Positions 1 to 7,505 of a DNA stretch of 64,000 nt are shown in pieces. The notes beneath the pieces are model-generated. The model was given only the letters and a program-made list of their open reading frames with translations. It did no database searches and was not told where the DNA came from. Made by a program: the position numbers and the translations under genes. The DNA is from Micromonospora sp. LH3U1 (GTDB taxonomy: Bacteria; Actinomycetota; Actinomycetes; Mycobacteriales; Micromonosporaceae), in assembly GCF_028475105.1 (NCBI RefSeq), contig NZ_CP116936.1, positions 7,026,249-7,090,248 on the forward strand. The letters run 5' to 3'. Each line of letters begins with the position of its first letter. Positions within the stretch are counted from its first letter, which is position 1.

Positions 1-1212
1 AAGGCCGATCGGAAGCTGGTCGAGCGGTATCGGGACCGCTGGCGGTGGATCTTCGTCGACGAGTACCAGGACGTCGACGCGATGCAGTACGAGCTGCTGC
101 AGCTGCTCAGCCCGGCGGACGGCAACCTGTGCGCGATCGGCGACCCGGACCAGGCGATCTACTCGTTCCGGGGCGCCGACGTCGGCTACTTCCTGCGCTT
201 CTCCGCGGACTTCACGGACGCCCGGTTGGTCCGACTCAACCGCAACTACCGCTCGTCGGCGCCGATCCTGGCCGCCGCGGCGCAGGCCATCGCACCGTCC
301 TCGCTGGTCCGCGGCCGGCGACTGGACCCGGCCCGACTCGACCCGGAAGCCCCGCTGGTCGGGCGCTATCCGGCAGGTTCCGTCACCGAGGAAGCCGACT
401 TCGTGGTCCGTACCGTCGACGATCTGGTCGGCGGGCTGTCCCACCGTTCGCTGGACTCGGGTCGGATCGACGGCCGGTCCACCTCGCTGTCGTTCTCCGA
501 CATCGCCGTGCTGTACCGCACCGACGCGCAGGCCGCGCCGATCGTGGACGCCCTGACCCGGGCCAACATTCCAGTGCAGAAGCGTTCACACGACCGACTT
601 CGGGATCGGCCGGGGGTGGCGGCGATCGCCCGCGAGCTGCGACACGCCGACGGGTTGGCCGGCTCGCTGGCGGCTCGGGTGCGGCTGGCCGGCCAGGTGG
701 TCGCGGAGCGGTTCGCCGTGCCCACCCTGGATGGCACCGGCACGGTACGTCCCGAGGACGTCCGCTCGGCCGTGGACCTGCTGACCCCGCTGGCCCGACG
801 CTGCGGCGACGACCTGGAGACGTTCCTGTCGCAACTGTCCACCGGTGCGGAGGTGGACGCGCTCGACCCGCGCGCGGAGGCGGTCACGCTGCTCACCCTG
901 CACGCCGCGAAGGGCCTGGAGTTCCCGGTGGTCTTCCTGGTCGGCGTCGAGGACGGGTTGCTGCCGCTGCGCTGGCCGGGCTCGACGACCGACGAGGACG
1001 CGGTCGCCGAGGAGCGCCGGCTCTTCTTCGTCGGCCTGACCCGGGCCCAGGACCGGCTGTACGTCAGTCACGCCGCCCGCCGCACCCGACACGGCACGGA
1101 GCGGGACTGCGCCCCGTCGCCATTCCTCAGCGTCATCGACCCAGGCCTGTTCGAGCGGTTCGGCGAGACAGAGCCCCGACGCCCCAAAGACCGCCAACTC
1201 CGCCTCATCTAA
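1..1212 (+). CDS. UvrD/Rep-family superfamily 1 DNA helicase, C-terminal part (5' truncated by window edge)
   Basis: This is the last 403 residues of an ATP-dependent 3'-5' DNA helicase; the start lies before base 1. Visible SF1A motifs, numbered within the fragment, are motif II VDEYQDVD (about 19-26), motif III GDPDQAIYSFRG (about 46-57), NYRSS of motif IV (about 82), TLHAAKGLEFPVVFL of motif V (about 298-312) and a motif VI-like EERRLFFVGLTRAQDRLYV (about 337). The protein ends soon after motif VI, so no nuclease domain is attached at the C-terminus. By family it unwinds DNA in repair or recombination. UvrD/PcrA, AdnA-like and other paralogues cannot be separated without the N-terminal half. 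It converges on the prepilin peptidase gene across a large inverted repeat. Confidence 0.93.
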   Translation, partial: KADRKLVERYRDRWRWIFVDEYQDVDAMQYELLQLLSPADGNLCAIGDPDQAIYSFRGADVGYFLRFSADFTDARLVRLNRNYRSSAPILAAAAQAIAPSSLVRGRRLDPARLDPEAPLVGRYPAGSVTEEADFVVRTVDDLVGGLSHRSLDSGRIDGRSTSLSFSDIAVLYRTDAQAAPIVDALTRANIPVQKRSHDRLRDRPGVAAIARELRHADGLAGSLAARVRLAGQVVAERFAVPTLDGTGTVRPEDVRSAVDLLTPLARRCGDDLETFLSQLSTGAEVDALDPRAEAVTLLTLHAAKGLEFPVVFLVGVEDGLLPLRWPGSTTDEDAVAEERRLFFVGLTRAQDRLYVSHAARRTRHGTERDCAPSPFLSVIDPGLFERFGETEPRRPKDRQLRLI

Positions 1213-1214
1213 CC

Positions 1215-1340
1215 CCCCGCCCTCTCTCCCCCCTCACCCCCACCGCCGCGCGATCTTGCACTTTCGGTCGCTGTGATACGTGGAATGCCCCTTATGTCGG
1301 GGCAGGAAGTGCAAGATCAGCGCGAAAGGGGGGAGGGGAC
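1215..1340. repeat. Nested inverted repeat between convergent genes (probable bidirectional terminator)
   Basis: A perfect 12-bp inverted repeat GATCTTGCACTT (1252-1263) pairs with AAGTGCAAGATC (1307-1318). Inside it a second stem, TGCCCC (1286-1291) with GGGGCA (1299-1304), closes a 7-nt loop. Outside, a C-rich tract (about 1211-1242) faces a G-rich tract (about 1327-1338), so the whole segment can fold into one extended hairpin. It occupies the only gap between two converging genes, which fits a two-way terminator. It also looks like a dispersed intergenic palindrome, but no second copy was seen in this window. Confidence 0.6.
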
Positions 1341-1353
1341 GACGGACCAGGGG

Positions 1354-2007
1354 TCAGGCTAGGAGGACGGCTAGCCAGGCGCCCGCTAGCAGGGTTGGAC
1401 CGAGTGGCAGCAGGGTGTCCCGGCGTACCCGCCGCGCGGCTAGCAACCCGAGCACCAGGCCACCGTGCAGCAGGTGAGGCAGGAGCAGCCCGGCCAGCAG
1501 AGCGTCCCGGCCCAGCCAGCCGAGCGGCAGGCCGAGAACGGCGGCGAGCTTCACGTCCCCGAAGCCCAACCGGGAGCCGGGCAGCAGGGCCAGCAGCACG
1601 TGCGCTGAGCCAGCGACCGCCGCGCCGGCCAGCGCGCCGAGTAACCGGCCGGGAGTGCCGGCCAGCACCGCCGCAGCGGTCAGACCACCGAGGGCCAGCA
1701 CCCCGGCGACGAGGACCAACGGGTCAGGCAGCCGCAGGCAGGCCAGATCGACCACGGCCAGCACCAGCCCCACCGCCGCAACCGCGAGGAAGACCGGCAG
1801 CGCAGGGTCGTCACCCCGGGCGACCGCGAGCCCGGCGAACACCACGGCCGCGACCGCCGGGCTGAGCCACACCCACGCGCCCCGCCGCCGTCGCGGGCCA
1901 GCCCCCGACCTGGCCGGCCGGGTGGTGAAGCGCCGGGCCAGTCGGGGTACGACGAGGCCGACCAGCGCGCCGAGCAGCGCGACCGGCACCAGCGCAGCAG
2001 CCGACAT
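1354..2007 (-). CDS. A24-family prepilin peptidase (type IV leader peptidase-like)
   Basis: A 217-residue, very hydrophobic protein with about six membrane segments. The two aspartates typical of aspartic prepilin peptidases are visible: D87 in VVDLACLRLPD and D151 in the GFGDVKL motif. The N-terminal cysteine-bearing methyltransferase domain of long PilD enzymes is absent, as in the short actinobacterial Flp/Tad-type enzymes. It should cleave class III signal peptides of pilins or pseudopilins at the membrane. No pilin or pilus-assembly genes lie nearby, so its substrate must be encoded elsewhere. It starts 10 bp after the EamA gene on the same strand, so the two are probably co-transcribed. 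Confidence 0.88.
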   Translation of the reverse strand: MSAAALVPVALLGALVGLVVPRLARRFTTRPARSGAGPRRRRGAWVWLSPAVAAVVFAGLAVARGDDPALPVFLAVAAVGLVLAVVDLACLRLPDPLVLVAGVLALGGLTAAAVLAGTPGRLLGALAGAAVAGSAHVLLALLPGSRLGFGDVKLAAVLGLPLGWLGRDALLAGLLLPHLLHGGLVLGLLAARRVRRDTLLPLGPTLLAGAWLAVLLA

Positions 2008-2017
2008 GGGCCGGACG

Positions 2018-3022
2018 CTACCGGCGGTCGCTCACCGGCGAGGTCCCCGAACGTGATCCCGCGCCCGCCCGGCGGGGCCGTTCGGTGGTCACCACCAGAG
2101 CGACCCCGGCGACGATGACCGCACCGCCGAGCAGCACCTGCGGGGTGATCGGTTCGGCCACCAGCAGCGCACCGAGCGCCACCGCGACCGCCGGATTGAC
2201 GTAGGCGTACGTCGACACCAGCGAGATGGGAGCGTTGTGCAGAAGCCAGACGTACGCGGTGAACGCCACCAGCGAGCCGGCCACCATGAGATAGGCCAGC
2301 GCCAGCCAGGACCGGGTGCTGACCGCCGCCGGGTGGAAATCGGCCAGCTCGCCCCGACCGGCGGCGACGACGGCCAGCAGCAACGCGCCGGCCAGCATCT
2401 CGTACACCGTGGCCACGAAGGGGTCGGCGGGCATCCGGATCCGTCCGGACAGGAACGACCCGACCGACCAGGAGGTAGCCGCCGCCACCACGGTCAACGC
2501 CCCGACCAGCGGCACCGCGTCCGAGTTGCCGGCGGGCAGCACCAGCAGGATCAGGCCAGCGAAGCCCACGGTGACCCCGGCGAACGTCCAGATCGGTGGC
2601 CGGTCCCCGCTGGCCGAGCGCAACAGCACCACGAGCAGCGGCACGGTCGCCACCAGCAACGCGGCGATCCCGGACGGCACCGCCACTCCGGGCGGCCCGG
2701 ATTCGGCGAGCACCACCAGGCCGTTGCCACCCGCGAGCAGGAGCACCCCGACCAGCGCGGCGGAGCCGAGTTGCCGCCGGTCCACCCGCAGGGCCCCGGG
2801 GCCTCGGCGCAGCCGCAGCACGACCGCCAGGATCAGGCCGGCGACGGCGAACCGCAGGGCGGCCGACAGCAGTGAAGGCAGCGTCTCCACGGTGATCCGG
2901 ATGGCCAGATAGGTGGACCCCCAGAGCACGTAGACCACGATCAACGCGGTCCAGATCAGGGTCGGCGCGGCGCCGGCGCGTCGGTCAGCGAGGGCTGCGG
3001 CGCTCGGTGGAGGTGAGCTCAT
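2018..3022 (-). CDS. EamA/DMT-family transporter
   Basis: A 334-residue protein with about ten hydrophobic segments arranged as two five-helix EamA halves, the usual drug/metabolite transporter layout. The segment VLWGSTYLAIRITVETLPSL near the N-terminus and PVVAVALGALLVAEPITPQ-like sequence near the C-terminus are typical of the family. Such proteins export small metabolites, but the substrate cannot be read from sequence. A TAGCGT hexamer lies 9 nt before the ATG and may be the -10 box. The gene is divergent from the LppU-like gene at 3104 and is followed at 10 bp by the prepilin peptidase. Confidence 0.88.
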   Translation of the reverse strand: MSSPPPSAAALADRRAGAAPTLIWTALIVVYVLWGSTYLAIRITVETLPSLLSAALRFAVAGLILAVVLRLRRGPGALRVDRRQLGSAALVGVLLLAGGNGLVVLAESGPPGVAVPSGIAALLVATVPLLVVLLRSASGDRPPIWTFAGVTVGFAGLILLVLPAGNSDAVPLVGALTVVAAATSWSVGSFLSGRIRMPADPFVATVYEMLAGALLLAVVAAGRGELADFHPAAVSTRSWLALAYLMVAGSLVAFTAYVWLLHNAPISLVSTYAYVNPAVAVALGALLVAEPITPQVLLGGAVIVAGVALVVTTERPRRAGAGSRSGTSPVSDRR

Positions 3023-3103
3023 CAGTGGACCACGCTACGGTGACGTTGGAGTCGGCGTCGCGCATTGGTGGCCGGCCTCTCACCACTTGTGCAGGAGGGC
3101 GGC

Positions 3104-3883
3104 ATGACGAACTACGGACCACCGGGGGGCGGTAACCCGGGACCGTGGCGTGGGCAACGACCCGACGAGACGCCCGGACGGCCGGTGCAGCAGCCCTATC
3201 CGCCGGCAGTCCCGTCATACCCGCCCGCAGCTCCGTCCTATCCGCCCACCGTTCCGTCCTACCCGCCCTCGCCTCAGGGGCGACCTGGGCCGTACGGCGG
3301 CCCACCCGCCGCTCCCTACGGAGGTGGTTCAGGGTCGCCCTACGGCGACTCGTACCAGCCTGCGGGGCCGAACCCGGCGTACGGCGGGCAGCCGTACCGG
3401 CCCGACGAAGACCCGTACGGCGGGGATCCGGCACCGGGCCGACGCGGTCGGGGACCGCTGATCGCGGTAGTGGCCGTCGTACTGCTGGTGGTGGCTGCCG
3501 GCGGTGCGTTCTGGCTCCTGCGCGGGCAGGACGACCCAGCGCCGCTGGCCGCGCCGTCTGGTTCGGCCGTTGCCGGTGAGCCCAGCGCGGACGCGACCGA
3601 ACCCGCACCGAGCGCCGCAGCGCCGGAGTCGTCGGCAGATCCCCGATTCGCCAAGGTCGGCCAGTGCGTCCGCAACGACGGCGCGGCGGACGGCAAGCCC
3701 AAGCTGCTGATCAGCGGCTGCGCCGCGAAGTCGTACGAGGTGCTGAGCCGGATCGACGGCCCGACCAGCGGCGAACGGGACGCGGAGGCCAAGTGCGGGA
3801 AGGTCCAGGGTTACACCAACTGGTACTTCTTCGACAGTGAGCTGGACACTCTCGACTTCGTCCTCTGCCTGAAGCAACGCTGA
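3104..3883 (+). CDS. LppU/SCO3897-family single-pass membrane protein (copy 1)
   Basis: A 259-residue protein in three parts. Residues 1 to about 120 are Pro/Tyr/Gly-rich, with repeats of the SYPP type. A single transmembrane segment (about 130-150) follows. The C-terminal extracytoplasmic domain (about 185-259) contains four cysteines that align with those of the next gene (QCVRND, SGCA, KCGK, VLCL), suggesting two disulfides. The N-terminus would be cytoplasmic. The ATG at 3104 is preferred over the upstream in-frame start because AGGAGG sits at 3093-3098. The family is widespread in actinobacteria but has no assigned function. It is followed 23 bp later by a paralogue. Confidence 0.85.
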   Translation: MTNYGPPGGGNPGPWRGQRPDETPGRPVQQPYPPAVPSYPPAAPSYPPTVPSYPPSPQGRPGPYGGPPAAPYGGGSGSPYGDSYQPAGPNPAYGGQPYRPDEDPYGGDPAPGRRGRGPLIAVVAVVLLVVAAGGAFWLLRGQDDPAPLAAPSGSAVAGEPSADATEPAPSAAAPESSADPRFAKVGQCVRNDGAADGKPKLLISGCAAKSYEVLSRIDGPTSGERDAEAKCGKVQGYTNWYFFDSELDTLDFVLCLKQR

Positions 3884-3906
3884 GACCACCCACCCTCGGG
3901 GATGAC

Positions 3907-4731
3907 ATGACGACCTACGGACCAGCGGGTTCCGGTCAGCCGGACGACCCGTACCAGCGCCCACCAACCGGTTCTGACGGCTCGCCGCCGGTCGACCCAA
4001 CCGTGCCCCAGTGGGGCACCCCACCGCCCGCCGAGGATCCGACCCGCCAGCAGTGGGGGCCGCCGCCGACCGGCGCGGAGCCGCCGACCGCACCGATGTG
4101 GGGGCCGCCGCCGAACAACCCGGAACCGCCGACCGCACCGATGTGGGCACCACCGCCCACCTCGGGCCCGGGATACCCGCCACCCGGGCCGTTCCCACCG
4201 GCCGGGCCCATGCCGGGTCACGGGCCCATGCCGGGTCAGCCGCCCGCGCCGTGGGGGCAACCGCCCCCGGGCGGTTACGGGATGCCGCCCGTCGCGCCGG
4301 TGAAGAAGACCGGCCGCAAGGTCGCTCTCATCATCACGCTGGTGGTCCTGCTCCTGCTCTGCCCGTGCCTCGGCCTGGCCGGTTGGGCGGTCTGGAAGGT
4401 CGCCGATGCCAGCGATGACGCCGCACGTACGCCGTCGACGAGCGCACCGGTCGTTCCGCCCGCCCTGCCCAGCGACGCACCGAGGTCGGCCGCGCCGACT
4501 CCGGATGAGGAGTTCGCGAGGGGCGACTGCGTGGTGAACGACGGCACCGAGGACGACGCGGAGTTGCGCAAGGTGCCGTGCGGCCCGAACACCTATCAGG
4601 TGCTGCTGCGGATTCCGGCGACGACCGACGCGGACCGGTGCGACACGCTCGCGCCGCAGGCAACCGCGAACTACGTGCACGACAACTCGGTCGACCTGTT
4701 CGACTATGTGCTCTGTCTGAAGAAGCGATAG
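3907..4731 (+). CDS. LppU/SCO3897-family single-pass membrane protein (copy 2)
   Basis: A 274-residue paralogue of the preceding gene with the same plan. A proline-rich cytoplasmic N-terminus with repeats of EPPTAPMW and GPMPG spans about residues 1-135, then one membrane helix (about 138-162, LIITLVVLLLLCPCLGLAG), a Ser/Pro linker, and a C-terminal domain with the same four cysteines (GDCVVND, VPCG, DRCD, VLCL). Both proteins begin MTxYGP and end VLCLKxR, so they arose by tandem duplication followed by strong divergence of the tail. Function is unknown. The short spacing implies one transcript, ended by the strong hairpin at 4743-4786. Confidence 0.85.
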   Translation: MTTYGPAGSGQPDDPYQRPPTGSDGSPPVDPTVPQWGTPPPAEDPTRQQWGPPPTGAEPPTAPMWGPPPNNPEPPTAPMWAPPPTSGPGYPPPGPFPPAGPMPGHGPMPGQPPAPWGQPPPGGYGMPPVAPVKKTGRKVALIITLVVLLLLCPCLGLAGWAVWKVADASDDAARTPSTSAPVVPPALPSDAPRSAAPTPDEEFARGDCVVNDGTEDDAELRKVPCGPNTYQVLLRIPATTDADRCDTLAPQATANYVHDNSVDLFDYVLCLKKR

Positions 4732-4742
4732 TCCCGATTGCC

Positions 4743-4786
4743 AAAACTAGGGCTGTCTAGCGTGGACGCTAGACAGCCCTAGTTTT
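4743..4786. terminator. Perfect 20-bp hairpin with embedded TCTAGC-N6-GCTAGA palindrome
   Basis: The arms 4743-4762 and 4767-4786 are exact reverse complements around a TGGA loop. The stem begins with AAAA and ends with TTTT, so it can act as a rho-independent terminator in either direction. It lies 12 bp after the stop of the second LppU-like gene. The core TCTAGC (4756-4761), GTGGAC, GCTAGA (4768-4773) recurs at 4829-4846. Confidence 0.8.
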
Positions 4787-4828
4787 CTGTCGACGGCCTC
4801 GACACGCCGGTAGCCCCATCTATGCATG

Positions 4829-4846
4829 TCTAGCCTCGCAGCTAGA
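4829..4846. promoter_or_regulatory. Second TCTAGC-N6-GCTAGA palindrome (candidate operator)
   Basis: The inverted repeat TCTAGC (4829-4834), CTCGCA, GCTAGA (4841-4846) has the same half-sites and spacer length as the core of the hairpin at 4743-4786. The two centres are 73 bp apart, about seven helical turns. It lies 22 bp before the proposed start of the AAA+ ATPase gene. CTAG is rare in GC-rich genomes, so two identical copies are unlikely by chance. Binding by a dimeric repressor is an inference. Confidence 0.5.
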
Positions 4847-4867
4847 TGGCCCGATACTCTGCAATGC

Positions 4868-6109
4868 GTGGATCCGGTCCGCAACCCGTACGCGCCGGGC
4901 GCCGGCCAGCGTCCGCCCGAACTCGCCGGGCGGGGGCGGGAGCTGGACGTCTTCGACATCGTGCTCGAGCGCATCGCACGGGGCCGACCCGAACGCAGCC
5001 TGATGCTCACCGGCCTGCGCGGCGTCGGCAAGACGGTTCTGCTCAACACTCTCCGGTCGCAGGCCATCAACCGCCTCTGGGGCAGCGGCAAGATCGAGGC
5101 ACGGCCGGACCAGTCCTTGCGTCGTCCGGTCGCCGCCGCGCTGCACATGGCGGTCCGGGAGCTCGCCCCCCGACACCGTGCGCCCGATCGGATCGACGGG
5201 TTCCTCGGCGTCCTCAAGGCGTTCGCCCAGCGGTCCGCCCCGACCGGCCGGGCCGGTGCCGCCCCGAAACTACGCGACCGGTGGCAGCCCGGCATCGACG
5301 TGCCCGCCGCCAGCGGCCGGGCCGACTCCGGCGACATCGAGATCGACCTGGTCGAGCTGTTCAGTGACGCCGCCGCAGTGGCCAGCGACGTGGGCACCGG
5401 CATCGCCATCTTCATCGACGAGATGCAGGACCTCGGCCCGGAGGACGTGTCGGCGCTGTGCGCCGCCTGCCATGAGCTGTCCCAGCTCGGCGCGCCGCTG
5501 ATCGTCGTCGGCGCCGGCCTGCCGCACCTGCCGGCGGTGCTCAGCGCCGCCAAGTCGTACTCCGAACGGTTGTTCCGCTACCAGCGCATCGACCGGCTCG
5601 ACCGGATCGCCGCCGACCAGGCACTCTGCGCGCCCGCCGAGCGCGAGGAGGTCGAGTACGAGCAGAAGGCACTCGACCTGCTCTACGAGAAGTCCGGCGG
5701 CTATCCCTACTTCGTCCAGGCGTACGGCAAAGCGACCTGGGATCACGCGCCGCGCTCGCCGATCACCGCCGCCGACGTGCGGGTCGCCGCGCCCGAGGCG
5801 GAAGCCGAACTGGCGGTCGGGTTCTTCGGATCCCGGTTCGAACGGGCCACCCCGGCCGAACGCGAGTACATGCGGGCGATGGCCATGATGTCCGCGGTCG
5901 AGGGCGAGTCCGGAGCGGTGGTCCGCGACGACATGGACGCCGCAGTGCCCACCGCGGAGATCGCCCGAGCCCTCGGCCGCAAACCCGCCAGCCTCTCCCC
6001 GGCCCGGGACGCGCTGATCAAGAAGGGCCTGATCTACTCCGGTGAGCGGGGCACGGTCGCCTTCACGGTCCCGCACTTCGGCCGGTACCTGCGCACCCAA
6101 CCGGCCTGA
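4868..6109 (+). CDS. AAA+ ATPase of unknown function (AAA_16/Orc1-like fold)
   Basis: A 413-residue soluble protein. The Walker A motif GLRGVGKTVLL is near residue 50 and the Walker B IFIDEMQDL near 180. A lid-like region containing YEKSGGYPYFVQAYGKATWD follows, and a probable winged-helix C-terminus (about 340-413). This layout resembles the Orc1/Cdc6-like or NACHT-type ATPases found singly in many actinomycetes. No sensor, nuclease or protease domain is present. The GTG at 4868 (MDPVRNPYAPG) is preferred to the ATG-like start at 4826 because the latter would overlap the palindrome at 4829-4846; no clear ribosome site precedes either. The next gene is on the opposite strand, so it is probably monocistronic. 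Cellular role unknown. Confidence 0.8.
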   Translation: MDPVRNPYAPGAGQRPPELAGRGRELDVFDIVLERIARGRPERSLMLTGLRGVGKTVLLNTLRSQAINRLWGSGKIEARPDQSLRRPVAAALHMAVRELAPRHRAPDRIDGFLGVLKAFAQRSAPTGRAGAAPKLRDRWQPGIDVPAASGRADSGDIEIDLVELFSDAAAVASDVGTGIAIFIDEMQDLGPEDVSALCAACHELSQLGAPLIVVGAGLPHLPAVLSAAKSYSERLFRYQRIDRLDRIAADQALCAPAEREEVEYEQKALDLLYEKSGGYPYFVQAYGKATWDHAPRSPITAADVRVAAPEAEAELAVGFFGSRFERATPAEREYMRAMAMMSAVEGESGAVVRDDMDAAVPTAEIARALGRKPASLSPARDALIKKGLIYSGERGTVAFTVPHFGRYLRTQPA

Positions 6110-6133
6110 CCGGCACACACCGCGTCGGCGCGG

Positions 6134-6682
6134 TCAGACCTTCGCCCAGGGCGCCGGAAAGAGCACCTCGCCGCGAGGCGGGGGACCTTCATCACTGGTG
6201 GACGGCGGCAGCACCAGCGCCTGCCAGGGCTCACCGAGACCGGCCCACGGGCCGGACAGACCCAGCTCAGTCGCAGGGCTGAAGCCGAACCGGCGGTAGA
6301 AGGCCGGGTTCCCGAGGACCACGACCAGCCGCTCACCCAGCTCGGTGGAGGCGTCCAGGGCGGCCTGCACGACCGCCGTGCCGTGCCCGACACGCTGTCG
6401 GTGCGGCGCGACCGCCACCGGGCCGAGTGCCAGAACCGGCACGTCCGAGCCCTGCTCCGGCCGCACACGCACCCGGGTGAGCAGCGCGTAACCGACCACC
6501 TCGCCGCCGTACTCGGCGACCATGGCCAGCTCCGGAAACCAGGCGGGAGTGCCGCGCAACTCGTCGACCAGGCTCACCTCCGGCGGCGTCGCCACGTCCG
6601 GGCGGGCGAAAGCGGCGGCCAGCACGCGGCGTACCGGGCCGGCGTCGGCCGGGTCCTCAGGTCGTAGCCGCAGCGTGGTCAC
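6134..6682 (-). CDS. GNAT-family N-acetyltransferase
   Basis: A 182-residue protein with the GNAT core: a central strand ending LALGPVAVAPHRQRVGHGTAVV, whose RQRVGHG is the acetyl-CoA pyrophosphate loop, and a C-terminal strand pair ending NPAFYRRFGFSPATELGL. The FYRRFGF box is typical of the YhbS-like subgroup. The acceptor substrate is unknown. The GTG at 6682 was chosen because a TAACGT -10-like hexamer sits 7 nt upstream, as expected for a leaderless mRNA; a longer in-frame ORF extends to 6790. It is convergent with the AAA+ gene and divergent from the DoxX gene. Confidence 0.85.
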   Translation of the reverse strand: MTTLRLRPEDPADAGPVRRVLAAAFARPDVATPPEVSLVDELRGTPAWFPELAMVAEYGGEVVGYALLTRVRVRPEQGSDVPVLALGPVAVAPHRQRVGHGTAVVQAALDASTELGERLVVVLGNPAFYRRFGFSPATELGLSGPWAGLGEPWQALVLPPSTSDEGPPPRGEVLFPAPWAKV

Positions 6683-6816
6683 CCGCGCGACGTTACCCGC
6701 CACAGCCGGCGCATCCGTGACGGTCGCTCGAATCGGCGTGGCGCAGGTACACGACCACCGATCCGGATCCTGCTGTTGCCGGGGTAGCAAACGCCGCGAC
6801 GGGGTATGACTGATCC

Positions 6817-7362
6817 ATGACGCCCGTACGCTCCCTCGCCCGTGCCATGTTGAGCGGGATCTTCGTGGTCAGCGGATACCGCAACTTTCGTTCCCCGCAG
6901 CGGCTCGCCCAGAAGGCCGCGCCGGTGACCGAACGGGCGGCGCCGCTGCTGCAGAAGGTGCACCCCAGCTTCCCCACCGGGACCGAGCAGCTGATCCGGA
7001 TCAACTCGGCGGTGCAGCTCGGCGCCGGGCTGATGCTCGCCACCGGGCGGCTGACGCGGCCCGCCGCGCTGATCCTCGCCGGTACGCTCGTGCCGACGAC
7101 CATTGCCGGGCATCCCTTCTGGAACGACGACGACCCGGCCACGCGCGACACGAACAAGGTGAATTTCCTGAAGAACGTCGGCCTCTTCGGCGGTTTGCTG
7201 CTCGCCGCGGCCGACACCGAGGGCAAGCCGAGTCTGCGCTGGCGAACCGGCCACCGCATCGGCCACTCTCGACGTTCCATGGAGCGCGCCGTCCGGACGG
7301 CCAAGCGGGAGGCCCGGATCGCCGTCCGCTCCGCCTCCACCGCACGGCGACTCCCCGGCTGA
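6817..7362 (+). CDS. DoxX-family membrane protein
   Basis: A 181-residue protein with the DoxX signature IFVVSGYRNFRSPQRL at the N-terminus and three or four hydrophobic segments (about residues 8-25, 70-100 and 120-140). The tail is basic and Arg-rich (SRRSMERAVRTAKREAR). In mycobacteria a DoxX protein works with superoxide dismutase and a thiosulfate sulfurtransferase in redox defence, but neither partner is seen here, so only the family can be assigned. The ATG at 6817 has no convincing ribosome site. Confidence 0.85.
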   Translation: MTPVRSLARAMLSGIFVVSGYRNFRSPQRLAQKAAPVTERAAPLLQKVHPSFPTGTEQLIRINSAVQLGAGLMLATGRLTRPAALILAGTLVPTTIAGHPFWNDDDPATRDTNKVNFLKNVGLFGGLLLAAADTEGKPSLRWRTGHRIGHSRRSMERAVRTAKREARIAVRSASTARRLPG

Positions 7363-7505
7363 CCTGCGTCGATCCGTTCCTGTGCCACCCCCATCCCCCG
7401 CTAAGGCCGCGAATTACCTGAACCACCCGGTAGGCGTTAACGCGGTGGAAATGTCAAAAACATGTGTGGGATCGGACACGGTCGCATAACGCGGGAGGCA
7501 CTGAC

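Noticed and set aside
4743..4786. Inverted-repeat end of an insertion sequence
   Set aside because: No transposase or second terminal repeat is nearby; the hairpin geometry and position fit a terminator with an operator core.
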